Source: Mactromeris polynyma | Lineage: Eukaryota; Mollusca; Bivalvia; Venerida; Mactridae | Length of the DNA: 64,000 nt | Reading direction: 5' to 3' | Assembly: GCA_032209605.1 (NCBI GenBank) | Contig: JASFXZ010000033.1 | Location: 216,001-280,000, forward strand | Shown: positions 10,138 through 23,395 of the stretch, in pieces | How the letters are laid out: the number at the start of each line of letters is the position of its first letter | Numbering within the stretch: position 1 is the first letter of the stretch | Program-made: the position numbers and the translations under genes | The notes under the pieces: generated by a model | Seen by the model: only the letters and a program-made list of their open reading frames with translations | Databases searched by the model: none | Told to the model about the DNA's origin: nothing

Positions 10138-13030
10138 ATGCTTCTGTAATACGGGGCCGGCTGAGATGCTTCTGTAATACGGGGCCAGCTTATCTAATCT
10201 ACCTTCTGAAATACGGGGCCGGCTGAGATGCTTCTGTAATACGGGGCCAGCTGATCTAATCTACCTTCTGTAATATGGGGCCGGCTGATCTAATCTACCT
10301 TCTGTAATACGGGGCCGGATGATTTAATCTACCTTCTGTAATACGGGGCCGGCTGATCTAATCTACCTTCTGTAATACGGGGCCGGCTGATCTAATCTAC
10401 CTTCTGTAATACGGGGCCGGCTGATCTAATCTACCTTCTGTAATACGGGGCCAGCTGATCTAATCTACCTTCTGTAATACGGGGCCGGCTGACCTAATCT
10501 ACCTTCTGTAATACAGGGCCGGCTGATCTAATCTACCTTCTGTAATACGGGGCCGGATGATTTAATCTACCTTCTGTAATACGGGGCCGGCTGATCTAAT
10601 CTACCTTCTGTAATACGGGGCCGGCTGATCTAATCTACCTTCTGTAATACGGGGCCGGATGATTTAATCTACCTTCTGTAATACGGGGCCGGCTGATCTA
10701 ATCTACCTTCTGTAATACAGGGCCGGCTGATCTAATCTACCTTCTGTAATACAGGGCCGGCTGACCTAATCTACCTTCTGTAATATGGGGCCGGCTGACC
10801 TAATCTACCTTCTGTAATACGGGGCCGGCTGACCTAATCTACCTTCTGTAATACGGGGCCGGCTGATCTAATCTACCTTCTGTAATACAGGGCTGGCTGA
10901 TCTAATCTACCTTCTGTAATACGGGGCCGGCTGATCTAATCTACCTTCTGTAATACGGGGCCGGATGATTTAATCTACCTTCTGTAACAGGGGCCGGCTG
11001 ATCTAATCTACCTTCTGTTATACGGGTTCGGCTGATCTAATCTACCTTCTGTAATACGGGGCCGGCTGATCTAATCTACCTTCTGTAATACGGGGCCGGC
11101 TGATCTAATCTACCTTCTGTAATACGGGGCCGGCTGACCTAATCTACCTTCTGTAATACGGGGCCGGCTGATCTAATCTACCTTCTGTAATACGGGGCCG
11201 GCTGATCTAATCTACCTTCTGTAATACAGGGCTGGCTGATCTAATCTACCTTCTGTAATACGGGGCCGGCTGATCTAATCTACCTTCTGTAATACGGGGC
11301 CGGATGATTTAATCTACCTTCTGTAACAGGGGCCGGCTGATCTAATCTACCTTCTGTTATACGGGTTCGGCTGATCTAATCTACCTTCTGTAATACGGGG
11401 CCGGCTGATCTAATCTACCTTCTGTAATACGGGGCCGGCTGATCTAATCTACCTTCTGTAATACGGGGCCGGCTGATCTAATCTACCTTCTGTAATACGG
11501 GGCCGGCTGATCTAATCTACCTTCTGTAATACGGGGCCGGCTGATCTAATCTACCTTCTGTAACAGGGGCCGGCTGATCTAATCTACCTTCTGTAATACG
11601 GGGCCGGCTGATCTAATCTACCTTCTGTAATACGGGGCCGGCTGATCTAATCTACCTTCTGTAATACGGGGCCGGCTGATCTAATCTACCTTCTGTAACA
11701 GGGGCCGGCTGATCTAATCTACCTTCTGTAATATGGGGCGGCTGATCTAATCTACCTTCTGTAACAGGGGCCAGCTGATCTAATCTACCTTCTGTAATAT
11801 GGGGCCGGCTGATATAATCTACCTTCTGTAATACAGGGCCGGCTGATCTAATCTACCTTCTGTAATACGGGGCCGGATGATTTAATCTACCTTCTGTAAT
11901 ACGGGGCCGGCTGATCTAATCTACCTTCTGTAATACAGGGCCGGCTGATCTAATCTACCTTCTGTAATATAGGGCCGTCTGATCTAATCTACCTTCTGTA
12001 ATACGGGGCCGGCTGATCTAATCTACCTTCTGTAATACGGGGCCGGCTGATCTAATCTACCTTCTGTAATACGGGCCGGCTGATCTAATCTACCTTCTGT
12101 AATACGGGGCCGGCTGATCTAATCTACCTTCTGTAATAGGGGGCGGCTGATCTAATCTACCTTCTGTAATATGGGGCCGGCTGACCTAATCTACCTTCTG
12201 TAATACGGGGCCGGCTGACCTAATCTACCTTCTGTAACAGGGGCCGGCTGATCTAATCTACCTTCTGTAATACGGGGCCGGCTGATCTAATCTACCTTCT
12301 GTAATACGGGGCCGGCTGACCTAATCTACCTTCTGTAATACGGGGCCGGCTGATCTAATCTACCTTCTGTAATACAGGGCCGGCTGATCTAATCTACCTT
12401 CTGTAATACGGGGCCGGCTGATCTAATCTACCTTCTGTAATACGGGGCCAGCTGATCTAATCTACCTTCTGTAATACGGGGCCGGCTGATCTAATCTACC
12501 TTCTGTAATACGGGGCCGGCTGATCTAATCTACCTTCTGTAATACGGGGCAGCTGATCTAATCTACCTTCTGTAATATGGGGCCGGCTGACCTAATCTAC
12601 CTTCTGTAATACGGGGCCGGCTGACCTAATCTACCTTCTGTAACAGGGGCTGGCTGATCTAATCTACCTTCTGTAATACGGGGCCGGCTGATCTAATCTA
12701 CCTTCTGTAATACGGGGCCGGCTGACCTAATCTACCTTCTGTAATACGGGGCCGGCTGATCTAATCTACCTTCTGTAATACGGGGCCGGCTGATCTAATC
12801 TACCTTCTGTAATACGGGGCCGGCTGATCTAATCTACCTTCTGTAATACGGGGCCAGCTGATCTAATCTACCTTCTGTAATACGGGGCCGGCTGATCTAA
12901 TCTACCTTCTGTAATACGGGGCCGGCTGATCTAATCTACCTTCTGTAATACGGGGCCGGCTGATCTAATCTACCTTCTGTAATACGGGGCCGGCTGATCT
13001 AATCTACCTTCTGTAATAGGGGCCGGCTGA
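10138..13030. repeat. Large GC-rich minisatellite, 34 bp x ~85
   Basis: Consensus core CTGTAATACGGGGCCGGCTG followed by ATCTAATCTACCTT. Variants include GGATGATTTAAT, CTGACCTAAT, loss of TAC (CTGTAACAGGGGCC) and CGGGTTCGG. A block of such variants recurs at about 10881 and 11220 (offset 339 bp, ten units), showing block duplications inside the array. It stands out as GC-rich and CpG-bearing in AT-rich surroundings. Confidence 0.97.
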
Positions 13031-13226
13031 TCTTATCTACGAGTGCCAGTACATGGTAAAAATAACCTTGTTTTACATATTTAAAAGATTCCCATTGGTT
13101 CTCCTTTCACAGGGTAACCTGAGTTACAGCAGTTAAGCAGTCTGGTTGTTTATGATATCACTTCAAAGGTAATTTATTTGCAATTTAAATAGTCAGTCAT
13201 TTAGCCCTTTGCATGGATCCATTATA

Positions 13227-14786
13227 CACTGACCCAAAATGAAAACTTTACATCAATTTCAAAAGTATATATTTTGTTGATAAATGTATATTTGGGGTTA
13301 AATTTTTTTCATTAAAGCTTCAATGCAATATCAATGTGTTTATGTAATTTACTGGGGAAAAAATCAGACAATGCATATTTTTTTATGAACAATTAAGTAG
13401 AGAGGGGTTGAAATGAAAATTCCAGAAAAATGTAAATTATCACACAACATTTGGAGAAAAGAAAGTACTGACTGAGTGATTTTATAAGAAGCATCAGTAA
13501 CCAGTGTGACCGCCATTTTTATGAATGCATTGGAGAATATGTTGCTTCATTGAATTTACGTAACGTTGTATGACTGCGTTTGGAATACGTTGCTTTTCTT
13601 ACATGAGTGCATTTTGGAGGTCATTTATGGTATCAATTTGATGCTCGGACCTGGCTCTCCGACCCAATTCATCCCATATGTTTTCTATTGGGTTCAAGTC
13701 CGGGGATTATAACAGCGGGCCAAGGCAAGTTGTTAACATTATTTTGAGCAAGGAATTGTTTAGTTATATGTGACTTGTGAGGCATTGCATTGTCATGCTG
13801 GAAAGTGCCAGGTCCGTTATTTTGCATGAATGGTATCATTGTATTGTTTAAAACATTGATATAATCTTGAGCATTGAGATTTCCTTGGATAATGACCAGA
13901 TCAGTTTTCAGATTCCCCATCATCCTACCCCAGACCATAATACTGCCACCACCAAATCTGTCTCTCTCCTGAATACAACAATCTGCAAGTCTTTCATTTC
14001 TACGGCGATAGATGCGTATTCTGCCATCTGCATGGCTGACAGTAAACCGTGACTCATCGCTATAAAGTATCGATTTCCACAGGTTGCGCGTGAAATGCAA
14101 ATGACGTCGTGCCCATAACAGTCTGGCAGCTCAATGCCGAGCTGTCAAAATCTGTCCAGTATATGGACGACAAGCACGAATAGGAACACGGTTCTGTCTC
14201 AAATGGTTTATGATCGTCTGTGCATGAACCCCGTAACGCCGAGCAGTAATGGTTGCTGGTAAAAACGATAACATAGGTGAGTCAACGTGATGACGCAATC
14301 AGTACGTAACGTTGTAGCACGTACGCGACCAGGTCTTGCATGATCTCTGACAGATCCAGTAGTGTTGTACCGGGTTCGCAAGATTATGAAGTCTGTCTGG
14401 AGCAGCCAAAATGATGCACTAGGTTATTTACCACTGACCCCGCCCGGAGCATACCAATGGCCTGGTTTCTCTGATCTTCAGAAAGACGTGGCTTCACTAA
14501 ATGCAATTGATTTTTTAAACAAGTTCAATATTTTTCATCTGTGCTAAGCAGCAAATGATTACTTGTCAGTGTCAAACCTGTAAGTGAAACCAATGTTGCT
14601 GCGCATGTGCAAAGTGAAAACGTTTTTCCTGTTCGGACGCATGAATAAACCGGCGATTTTTAAAACAATTGCATAATTTGTATATGCAATGAAATTGTGA
14701 TAAACATGTGTAACACTTACAACATATATACCAACAAAACAAATATTTGAAAAAATAAAGTGTAAAGTGTTCATTTTGGGTCAGTG
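13227..14786 (-). mobile_element. Tc1-like DNA transposon, inactive
   Basis: The ends are inverted repeats sharing CACTGACCCAAAATGAA with CTTTACA just inside (left end 13227, right end read on the minus strand from 14786). A TA precedes the left end; the right flank reads TT, so one target base appears mutated. The 1.56-kb length is typical of Tc1-like elements, and the interior encodes a degenerate Tc1 transposase on the minus strand. Confidence 0.85.
13494..14493 (-). pseudogene. Tc1-like transposase pseudogene
   Basis: On the minus strand, fragments in different frames follow the Tc1 transposase order. An N-terminal helix-turn-helix segment (RLSEDQRNQAIGMLRAG, near 14490) comes first, then a basic RPGRVRATTLRTD region. 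The DDE domain shows ILYSDESRFTV (first Asp), FQHDNAMPH (second Asp) and WPA...PGLEPNRKHMG, a damaged form of the usual WPA-SPDLNPIEHVWD motif. The C-terminal part is frameshifted (WDELGRRAR) and ends near 13494. The longest intact piece is 13669-14100. Several stops and frameshifts separate the pieces, so no active enzyme can be made. Confidence 0.85.
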
Positions 14787-16079
14787 TTTGACGGAAACAG
14801 TCCACTGAATGTTGGTTTACATATATGAAGAAGTTAAGTAGCTTTTCTCTGGTTTGTTTGAAGGTACACAGTGTATAACCCAACCATTTACTGTTCTTGT
14901 TTGCTTGTAGGTACACAGTGTATAACCCAGCCAATTACTGTTCTTGTTTTTTTTGGCATCTCACCAAATTTGTCACATTATTGAATTGGGTATATATATA
15001 AACATGTTGAGATCTTAGCTGCACATTCGGACAATTTTACAGTAGTGCTGTTGATTAAAGTAAGTCAAGCTTATGTTGTTTAAGTAATGATGGTATTTAA
15101 TGTCATTTTCGATTGTAGTTAACATCACTTTCCCTTATATTCACCTATACATTCATATCGTGTAGAGTGTATATATTGGAGATATTATATAGTACTTGGA
15201 GTTTATTTTCTGTATATTTTTATTCATCTACTGCATGTAGGAGGTATAAAATTTCAGATCGACAATATTTGTATACTGTGATAATGATCAAACCATCTCA
15301 TCTTTGTATTCACATTGAAAAGATTTTGTGTAGATATACAAGTAGATATACAAGTACGTACTTGCATGCATGTTTCTCTCCAAAATATATATTTCTTGTC
15401 TTCTGGTTTTAATCAGTTACAATTGATATATATATAACATAGATATATGAAATCATCCATATATCTGGATGCTGAGAGAACATTATATTAGTTTTCTAAA
15501 CTAAAATAATTGACTTATGTCAGCGGGTTAGCGTTAGGGGGTAGCCTAACCCAAGCAAGTATTTGTACATTTTCTTTGCTTAGGACGGACCTCACTTCAT
15601 AAATTGGTAATGAAGGCTTATTTCGTTTAACTAAAATGACCAGGTTCACTTATAACATCAATAATTATTGAGATTAAAGCAACAAACTAAAACATATATA
15701 TCTATAAAAATGTATATAGGGTTAGAGTTAATTTTGGTAATATTAGTGAAAATGAAAATACAGGTGATATACTGGTATTGGTTTCTCACTGTTAAGTCTT
15801 TCTTTCAAAAGTGATTTATAAGAGTAAGAGAAGTTCTTATTTCTTCATTATTTCATTTGCACTGGGATTTAACAATTTATGTAATTATAGAAATGTGAAA
15901 TATATCATGTTTAAAATCCTAAATATCACACATATGTTGATTTAATTTTTTAATAAATACCATTATTTTCTAACATTCAAGGCAAGTCTAATCAACTATT
16001 TTTTATAAATTGTCTTTTAGTTAAAATCCATAAAAAATAATTTACACTTTCTCAACTTTACTGTATATATGTGTCAGAG
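14787..16079. other. Non-coding AT-rich stretch
   Basis: No coding exon seen. A roughly 50-bp direct duplication around GGTACACAGTGTATAACCCA occurs at 14864 and 14910. Several TATATA runs are present. Confidence 0.55.
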
Positions 16080-16220
16080 AATGTAGGACATTAGCCCCTA
16101 GGACATTAGCCGCTATGCTCAAATTTGCATAGGCGGACATTTGCCCCTTTATGATATTGCATGTGCGGACGTTTGCCCCTTTATTATATTGCATGTGCGG
16201 ACATTTGCCCCTTTATTTCT
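16080..16220. repeat. Inverted partial copy of the 32-bp minisatellite
   Basis: About three complete units plus degenerate ones, such as GCGGACATTTGCCCCTTTAT, are the reverse complement of the array at 19266-20207. The two lie on either side of a SINE and a LINE. Confidence 0.85.
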
Positions 16221-16271
16221 TTGATAGGGTGTTTTGCTCAAATATTATTAAATTCCTTTTAAATAAATTTT

Positions 16272-16563
16272 GTATTTGCGTTTATTTATCGTCGTCACCG
16301 GTTTCCCATATGGGCGACGCCTCCAGAAGAATGTTAGTCATATTAGATCTTTGGAGGATAGTGCATGATACAGAAGATGCCCCAGTTCCAGAAGCATCCC
16401 TGGTTCTTTTACGTGCTCGATGTAAAGCATCATACACGGGACCTCGGTTTTTAAAGTCTCGTCCGAAAGACTGTTAGTACGGTCAGTGATGGAGCGGGGA
16501 ATTGAACCAGCGATCCCTGGATTACAAATCCAGCGTTTTACCACTGGACCATGGATCCGCTAC
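16272..16563 (-). mobile_element. tRNA-Thr-derived SINE, full length
   Basis: On the minus strand the head starts at 16559 with GCGGATCCATGGTCCAGTGG, has a TGT anticodon loop and the B box GGTTCAATTCCCCGC, and is followed by a body ending CGTCGCCCATATGGGAAACC and GACGATAAATAAA. Perfect 14-bp target duplications TTTAAATAAATTTT flank it (16258-16271 and 16564-16577). Relatives of the same family are at 1237-1400 and 57310-57513. Confidence 0.88.
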
Positions 16564-16689
16564 TTTAAATAAATTTTTCCCAACATTATTTTTATATGCA
16601 TTGACAAATTGAGTAAACAGTGTCAATAATTAAAGCATACCTTTGCACATGTGTTAAAAACAAATTTATATAAAAATTCTGTCATTAAC

Positions 16690-18985
16690 AATTAACACTT
16701 ATAAAATAATATCCTTGATGAAAACCAAGCTGGTTTCAGGAAGGGTTATTCATGCTCTGACCACATATTTACTTTACACTCACTTATTGAAATTGCTAAA
16801 AAAAGAAAGCAAAAACTTTTTTGTGCTTTCATTGATTTCTCACAGGCTTTTGACAAGGTTTGGCGAGCAGGTTTATGGTATAAACTTTTGCAGAATTCCA
16901 TAGACGGAAAATTGTTCAAGGTCATAAACAACATGTACAAAAATATCAAGTCGAGTGTTTCATGCAATGGGTCATTATCCGAATCTTTCATGTCCGAAAT
17001 TGGAGTCAGGCAAGGTGAAAATCTCTCACCTGTCCTATTTTCCCTGTTTTTAAACGACCTTCAGTCATATATGCAATTAAACGGTTCAGTCGGCGTTGAG
17101 CTTAAAGACACATTAGATCTTACACTTTGGCTTAAACTATTGATTTTACTCTACGCAGACGACACCATTATATTCTCCGACTCACAGGCTGATTTTCAAA
17201 GAAGCTTAGATATTTTTAATAATTACTGCAAAAACTGGCATCTAAATGTAAATCGGACTAAGACAAAAATTATTATCTTTGGTGCAAGGCAAGTGCAAAA
17301 TTATGATTTTAAGCTTGGTGATGATCGAATTGAAATTACTGATCAGTACCAATATCTTGGTGTAACATTCTCCAGTAACGGTTCGTTTTTAAAAGCCAGA
17401 AAACATGTAGTCGAGCAAGCTACTAAAGCAATGTTTATCCTTTTCACGCGATCTAGTAATGCAAATCTGCCAATTGATCTTATTCTCAAATTGTTCGATC
17501 ATACAGTTCTCCCGATATTATGTTATGGTAGTGAAATCTTCGGTTTTGAAAACTTGGATCTTTTAGAAAAAGTGCATAACAATTTTCTAAGAAAAATTAC
17601 CAGAGCCAGATGCTCAACCCCAATTGCATTTTTGTATGGTGAGCTTGGAAGATATCCTATTTTTCTAATAGTTAAAAGTCGTATGATCTCCTATTGGAAT
17701 CGCCTCCTTACCGGTAAAGAAAACAAAATAGCACTCCAGCTTTATATAGATATGTTAAATCAACCTAATACAACCTATAAATGGATGAATAGCATAAAAG
17801 ATATCCTCACATCGGTTGGGCGCCCAGACCTGTGGGAAAATCAATTTCAAATAACCCAGAAAAATATCCATAAAGAAATAAAACGTACTCTAGTTGATCA
17901 ATTTAAACAGGAATGGCACGATAAGCTTCAGCAGTCAAATAAAGGCCTCATTTATTCTAGCTTCAAAGACACTCACCAGCTCAAAACTTATTTTCTTAAT
18001 CTTGAAGAACGCGACTATCTTAATTTATTCAAATTCAGAACCGCGAACCACTTATTACCCATTGAAACCGGTCGATATGATGGAACCCCTGTTCATGACA
18101 GGACGTGTAGCCTATGTAATAGTGGCCAAGTCGGTTCAGAGAAACATTATTTTTTAGAGTGCGAATATTTCCAACCTGAGAGAGAATCATTCCTAGGCCA
18201 AACGTTAACACACATACGTTTTTATAATATATCGCTCGAATCACTGCTCTCATCGAAAAGCGATGCAATCTTGAGAAACGTCAGTTAGTTTGCCGCATTT
18301 ATTATGCAAAAGTTCAGCCGTCTATAATACCAATGCCTCCATCTCCTGTGACCCATATATGCGGCGGTCAAATAGGCCGTGCACGTGCGGATATCAATGC
18401 CCTCTAATTTAGTTTTCCATATGTGTATAGATACTTTATTATAAGAACATCTGCGTATTTATTTGACTTATAACTATTACTTACCTTACTCACTCATATC
18501 CGAAGGCGTGTAACGCTTCTGCTTCCCCATTCACAAAAATGTACTCGTGCATAAAAATAATCCTTTCATTGACTATGTTCTACATAACGTCTTTCGCTGG
18601 GATATAAACCGTTACAATCCAGGTGTGTAGCTGTGCGGTAAGCTAGCATGCTTGAGCCACACATTTGTTCACCTTTATTATTATTCCTATTATTAATGTT
18701 ATTAATATTTGACCATGTTGTAAAATGCTCATATCTATTGTTATCTCCTTTTTGTGTGTGTGTAAATTCTATTCTTTATACTTTAAACTGTCCCCCCTCT
18801 CATCAAACATCCCTTAATTGTGTAAATAATAATAATGCAAACTTACTCTAACAAAATATTTAATGTTAACTTGACCAGATCTAACCAAATTATAATTATA
18901 CAATAACAACGATAAATGTCATAACCCCATGTTGTAACATGTGTACCTGGGTGTAATAAAGATATGTTCTGTTCTGTTCTGTTCT
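16690..18985 (+). mobile_element. 5'-truncated non-LTR retrotransposon (LINE)
   Basis: Carries the 3' part of a reverse transcriptase frame, about 0.7 kb of 3' untranslated sequence and a 3' terminal (TGTTC)n tail at about 18964-18985. The 5' half (endonuclease, N-terminal RT) is absent, as expected from incomplete reverse transcription. The element at 42379-43937 has the same tail type. Clade not assigned. Confidence 0.85.
16705..18288 (+). CDS. Non-LTR reverse transcriptase, C-terminal fragment
   Basis: Open without a stop from 16705 to 18288. Conserved RT blocks appear in order: QAGFRKGYSCSDHIF, CAFIDFSQAFDKVW (first catalytic Asp in AFID), GVRQGENLSPVLFSLF, and the active-site box LLYADDTIIFSDS, followed by YLGVTFSSNG. 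A C-terminal zinc-knuckle-like CSLCNSG...H...C follows near residue 440. The N-terminal endonuclease and the first RT blocks are missing, so the protein cannot be a complete polymerase even though this stretch of frame is intact. The 3' microsatellite tail lies about 0.7 kb downstream. It is mobile-element coding, not a host gene. Confidence 0.88.
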   Translation, partial: NNILDENQAGFRKGYSCSDHIFTLHSLIEIAKKRKQKLFCAFIDFSQAFDKVWRAGLWYKLLQNSIDGKLFKVINNMYKNIKSSVSCNGSLSESFMSEIGVRQGENLSPVLFSLFLNDLQSYMQLNGSVGVELKDTLDLTLWLKLLILLYADDTIIFSDSQADFQRSLDIFNNYCKNWHLNVNRTKTKIIIFGARQVQNYDFKLGDDRIEITDQYQYLGVTFSSNGSFLKARKHVVEQATKAMFILFTRSSNANLPIDLILKLFDHTVLPILCYGSEIFGFENLDLLEKVHNNFLRKITRARCSTPIAFLYGELGRYPIFLIVKSRMISYWNRLLTGKENKIALQLYIDMLNQPNTTYKWMNSIKDILTSVGRPDLWENQFQITQKNIHKEIKRTLVDQFKQEWHDKLQQSNKGLIYSSFKDTHQLKTYFLNLEERDYLNLFKFRTANHLLPIETGRYDGTPVHDRTCSLCNSGQVGSEKHYFLECEYFQPERESFLGQTLTHIRFYNISLESLLSSKSDAILRNVS

Positions 18986-19265
18986 ATTATCACAAAAAAA
19001 CTTCAAAAGATTACAATTATATAAAGTACCAATTAAGTTCTCTCATTTTAGGTCATTATCAGTTAACACTAATTATCACTAGATCCAAACTTCTTTGATG
19101 TTACACAGTTATGAAACACTTATCTAAGTATTTGTTTTAAGGCATATATTGCAGTAAACTTTCCCTATTATTGAAATTGAAATGATAACAATAAAATTAA
19201 TATAAAGGAATAAATATTGGAGCTCTTAAACAATGTATTTCCTATTCCCTATTTCTTATGTTGAA

Positions 19266-20207
19266 GGGTCAAATGTCTGCATGTGCTATATCATAAAGTG
19301 GCAAATGTCCGCATGTGCTATATCATAAAGTGGCAAATGTCCGCATGTGCAATATCATAAAGTGGCAAATGTCCGCATGTGCAATATCATAAAGTGTCAA
19401 ATGTCCGCATGTGCAATATCATAAAGTGGCAAATGTCCGCATGTGCTATATCATAAAGTGGCAAATGTCCGCATGTGCAATATAATAAAGGGTCAAATGT
19501 CTGCATGTGCTATATCATAAAGTGGCAAATGTCCGCATGTGCAATATAATAAAGTGGCAAATGTCTGCATGTGCTATATCATAAAGTGGCAAATGTCCGC
19601 ATGTGCAATATAATAAAGTGGCAAATGTCTGCATGTGCAATATCATAAAGTGGCAAATGTCCGCATGTGCAATATAATAAAGTGGCAAATGTCTGCATGT
19701 GCAATATCATAAAGTGGCAAATGTCCGCATGTGCAATATAATAAAGTGGCAAATGTCTGCATGTGCAATATCATAAAGTGGCAAATGTCCGCATGTGCAA
19801 TATAATGAAGGGGCAAATGTCTGCATGTGCAATATCATAAAGTGGCAAATGTCTGCATGTGCAATATCATAAAGTGGCAAATGTCCGCATGTGCAATATA
19901 ATAAAGTGGCAAATGTCTGCATGTGCAATATAATAAAGTGGCAAATGTCTGCATGTGCAATATAATAAAGTGGCAAATGTCCGCATGTGCAATATCATAA
20001 AGTGGCAAATGTCCGCATGTGCTATATCTTAAAGGGGCAAATGTCCGCATGTGCAATATCATAAAGTGGCAAATGTCCGCATGTACAATATCATAAAGTG
20101 GCAAATGTCTGATGTGCAATATTATAAAGTGGCAAATGTCCGCATGGGCTATATCATAAAGTGGCAAATGTCCGCATGTGCTATATCTTAAAGGGGCAAA
20201 TGTCCGT
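19266..20207. repeat. Minisatellite, 32 bp x ~29
   Basis: Core GCATGTGCAATATCATAAAG followed by TGGCAAATGTCC. Variants alternate GCAATAT/GCTATAT and TCC/TCT. Inverted units lie at 16080-16220. Minus-strand frames of about 90-110 codons here are repeat artefacts. Confidence 0.97.
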
Positions 20208-22079
20208 CTACCGTGTCAGATGGTGACAGCAAGTACTGAATGATGTATATTGGACTCCCACTGGGCCAGACGCTGTGAAATGCCGATTAGGGGTTTGGGT
20301 AAGATTGATATCTAGATAGTGCACACAGGGGACAGTATTGTTTATTGCATAACATTGTATAATGTGTCCAACCCAATACTGGCCTTGTTTCTGGTTCTGT
20401 TTCTGATTTTTATCATATTATCTTAAAGTATAATTTCTGGAATTCATAGCAATATGTGTAGCAGGATTTATTGAAGATTTGAGAAATAATCCTAATATTG
20501 TAATGTCCGTCACTTTTTTTGACACAACTTGCTAAGTAGAAAAATTTTGGAAAATTAAAAAAAATTGTTGATATTCTTGGCATGTATATTACATCATCGT
20601 TTTATTTCTTTTATATATATTGTCCTTTTAATTAAAAATGTAGAATATAGGGAAATACAAAAAAGGAGACCATTACATCGGGACCTATTTTAGTTTTTCA
20701 AACATAAATTAGCAAGTATTTATGCTACAGCATTATGCCTTATACCAAACTAACAAGCATGGAATTCTTCAAAGGAAAAGCAAATCGGTTTTCTCATAAT
20801 AGTGTGTAGAAAAAATGGGAAAAAACTAATGCTAACACATTATACACGTAAAAATGGACCATTTTTGGGTCTTCAAAGTTGTATTAATTTAAAACCATAC
20901 AAGATTTCTTCTTAAAATTTTCAGCACAACTAAAACTTAGTTTATTTTTAGATATGCATGTATTTTTGTCTAAATTAAATGTTTAGTTTTTCAGAATTGA
21001 GCTTGTACAACTATTTTTTTTAAAATGGACAAAATACTGTGCAACAGGCCATATGACACTCTATTTTGTTGATTTTATTGCTTTTAACATATTTATAGAC
21101 ATTGAATATATAACAGGTTTATAGTATGATAAATATGGATATAATTCAACAGTATGTACATTACATAACGTAGAAAACTGATTATGAATGAGCGCACCTA
21201 GAGATGTGTAGAAGTGATTTAAAGACTGAAAGAACTGGTAGAGAAATTGTATTCCATGGATAAAGTGATAAGTTAAACCTTTAGCAAAATAGACTTGACT
21301 ACTCAGTTATCCTAATTCACATTATATGAAAACATTGGTGTTGTCACAACTTTGTGACATGTTCTAAATTTTAACCTATAAAGTGTGAATGTACTACTGT
21401 AGAATAAATTTGTCAGAAACTAGAGCTTATGTGGCCTGTTCTAAATTTTAACCTATACACCGTGAATGTTCTACTTTTAACTGTAGAAGTGTGACCTGTT
21501 CTAAATTTTAACCTATAAACTGTGAATGTTCAACACTTAACTGTAGAAAAAATGTGTAAAGTCATCAAATATTGAATGTTTTGAAGATGCTTTTATAGGT
21601 CAATAGCCTGCAGCAGTTGATCTGTGGATTAAATTATTTTGTGACAGTTTGGTCATTTTGTTGAGATAATTATGAAATCATCAGTTACAGGCTACTGCAT
21701 GGTAGATTCAAAAAGAAAGGTGTCCTATAAATTAGTAAAGTTTTTGGCAAAAACAACAACAGGAGGTGATAAAATATTAAAATCAGAAACGATTGTCCGT
21801 GATGATGATGTAGCTTGATATGTAGATTAATTCAAGTTGTTTTAGATGTCTTTAAGCATTAAAGTCTACCACAGTTTGAAAGGTGGGGCTAGGGATATAG
21901 AAGACATAGTGATGTTGACAAAATTGTGTGACTTTATAAAAGTTGTTTTTGTTAAAATGTTTTGATAAAATGATATTTTGTTTATATTTTAACTAAATGA
22001 ACTCAACATTTCTGGAGAAGAATCAGGTGACAGTGTCAGAACATGTCTATCACAAAAAATGTGTCACCTCTTTTATCTA
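20208..22079. other. Non-coding AT-rich stretch
   Basis: No exon or element boundary recognised. A degenerate direct repeat of about 65-70 bp, with core CTGTTCTAAATTTTAACCTA, occurs three times at 21359-21545. Confidence 0.55.
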
Positions 22080-23105
22080 CAGTCATTACCTTATTCCCAT
22101 TACCTTAATTATTCCCTTTACCATATTCCCATTATCTTATTCCCATTACCTTAATTATTCCCTTTACCTTATTCCCATTATCTTATTCCCATTACCTTAA
22201 TTATTCCCTTTACCATATTCCCATTATCTTATTCCCATTACCTTAATTATTCCCTTTACCTTATTCCCATTATCTTATTCCCATTACCTTAATTATTCCC
22301 TTTACCATATTCCCATTATCTTATTCCCATTACCTTAATTATTCCCTTTACCATATTCCCATTATCTTATTCCCATTACCTTAATTATTCCCTTTACCAT
22401 ATTCCCATTATCTTATTCCCATTACCTTAATTATTCCCTTTACCTTATTCCCATTACCTTAATTATTCCCGTTACCATATTCCCATTATCTTAATTATTC
22501 CCTTTACCATATTCCCATTATCTTATTCCCATTACCTTAATTATTCCCTTCCTTTACCATATTCCCATTATCTTATTCCCATTACCTTAATTATTCCCTT
22601 TACCTTATTCCCATTAACATATTCCCATAACCTTATTCCCTTTACCTTATTCCCATTAACATATTCCCATAACCTTATTCCCTTTACCTTATTCCCATTA
22701 TCATATTCCCATTACCTTATTCCCATTAACATATTCCCATTAACATATTCCCATTAACATATTCCCATTATCATATTCCCATTAACATATTCCCATTAAC
22801 ATATTCCCATTAACATATTCCCATTATCATATTCCCATAACCTTATTCCCTTTACCTTATTCCCATTAACATATTCTCATTACCTTATTCCCATTAACAT
22901 ATTCCCATTAACATATTCCCATTAACATATTCCCATTCCCTTATTCCCATTAACATATTACCATTAACATACTCTCATTACCTTATTCCCATTAACATAT
23001 TCTCATTACCTTTATCCCATTAACATATTCCCATTTAACCTTATTCCTTTTACCTTTTTTACATTTAACATATTCCCAATTACATATTCCCATTACCTTA
23101 TTCAA
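22080..23105. repeat. Complex pyrimidine-rich array (46-bp and 14-bp units)
   Basis: The first half is built of units of about 46 bp made of ATTCCCATTACCTTAATTAT-like pieces. The second half is shorter ATTCCCATTAACAT units of about 14 bp. The purine/pyrimidine bias is strong, with few G on this strand. Confidence 0.95.
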
Positions 23106-23395
23106 TGCCTATTTGCCATCCTTACCTTTTTTATGCGGCTTAGAAATAACTGATCATTGAGTGTAGAGGTTCAATGCACCCTGCCTTGCTCAGATATCAC
23201 AGGGATGACACTAGTATGGTCCATATGGTATGAGGAACATATAATTCATAAACATTTGCATTGATGACCCTAACCATGTAAAATGTTAATTAATTATAAA
23301 CTTTTCAAACCTTTCAAGAATAGCCCATGAGCTGGTTATGATCAGTTCCTCATATGTGTTCATGAACTTTTGATGTAAACAGTCCTTGAATGATG

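Noticed and set aside
10138..13030. CRISPR array
   Set aside because: Units are contiguous with no unique spacers, and the genome is eukaryotic. The same applies to all other arrays.
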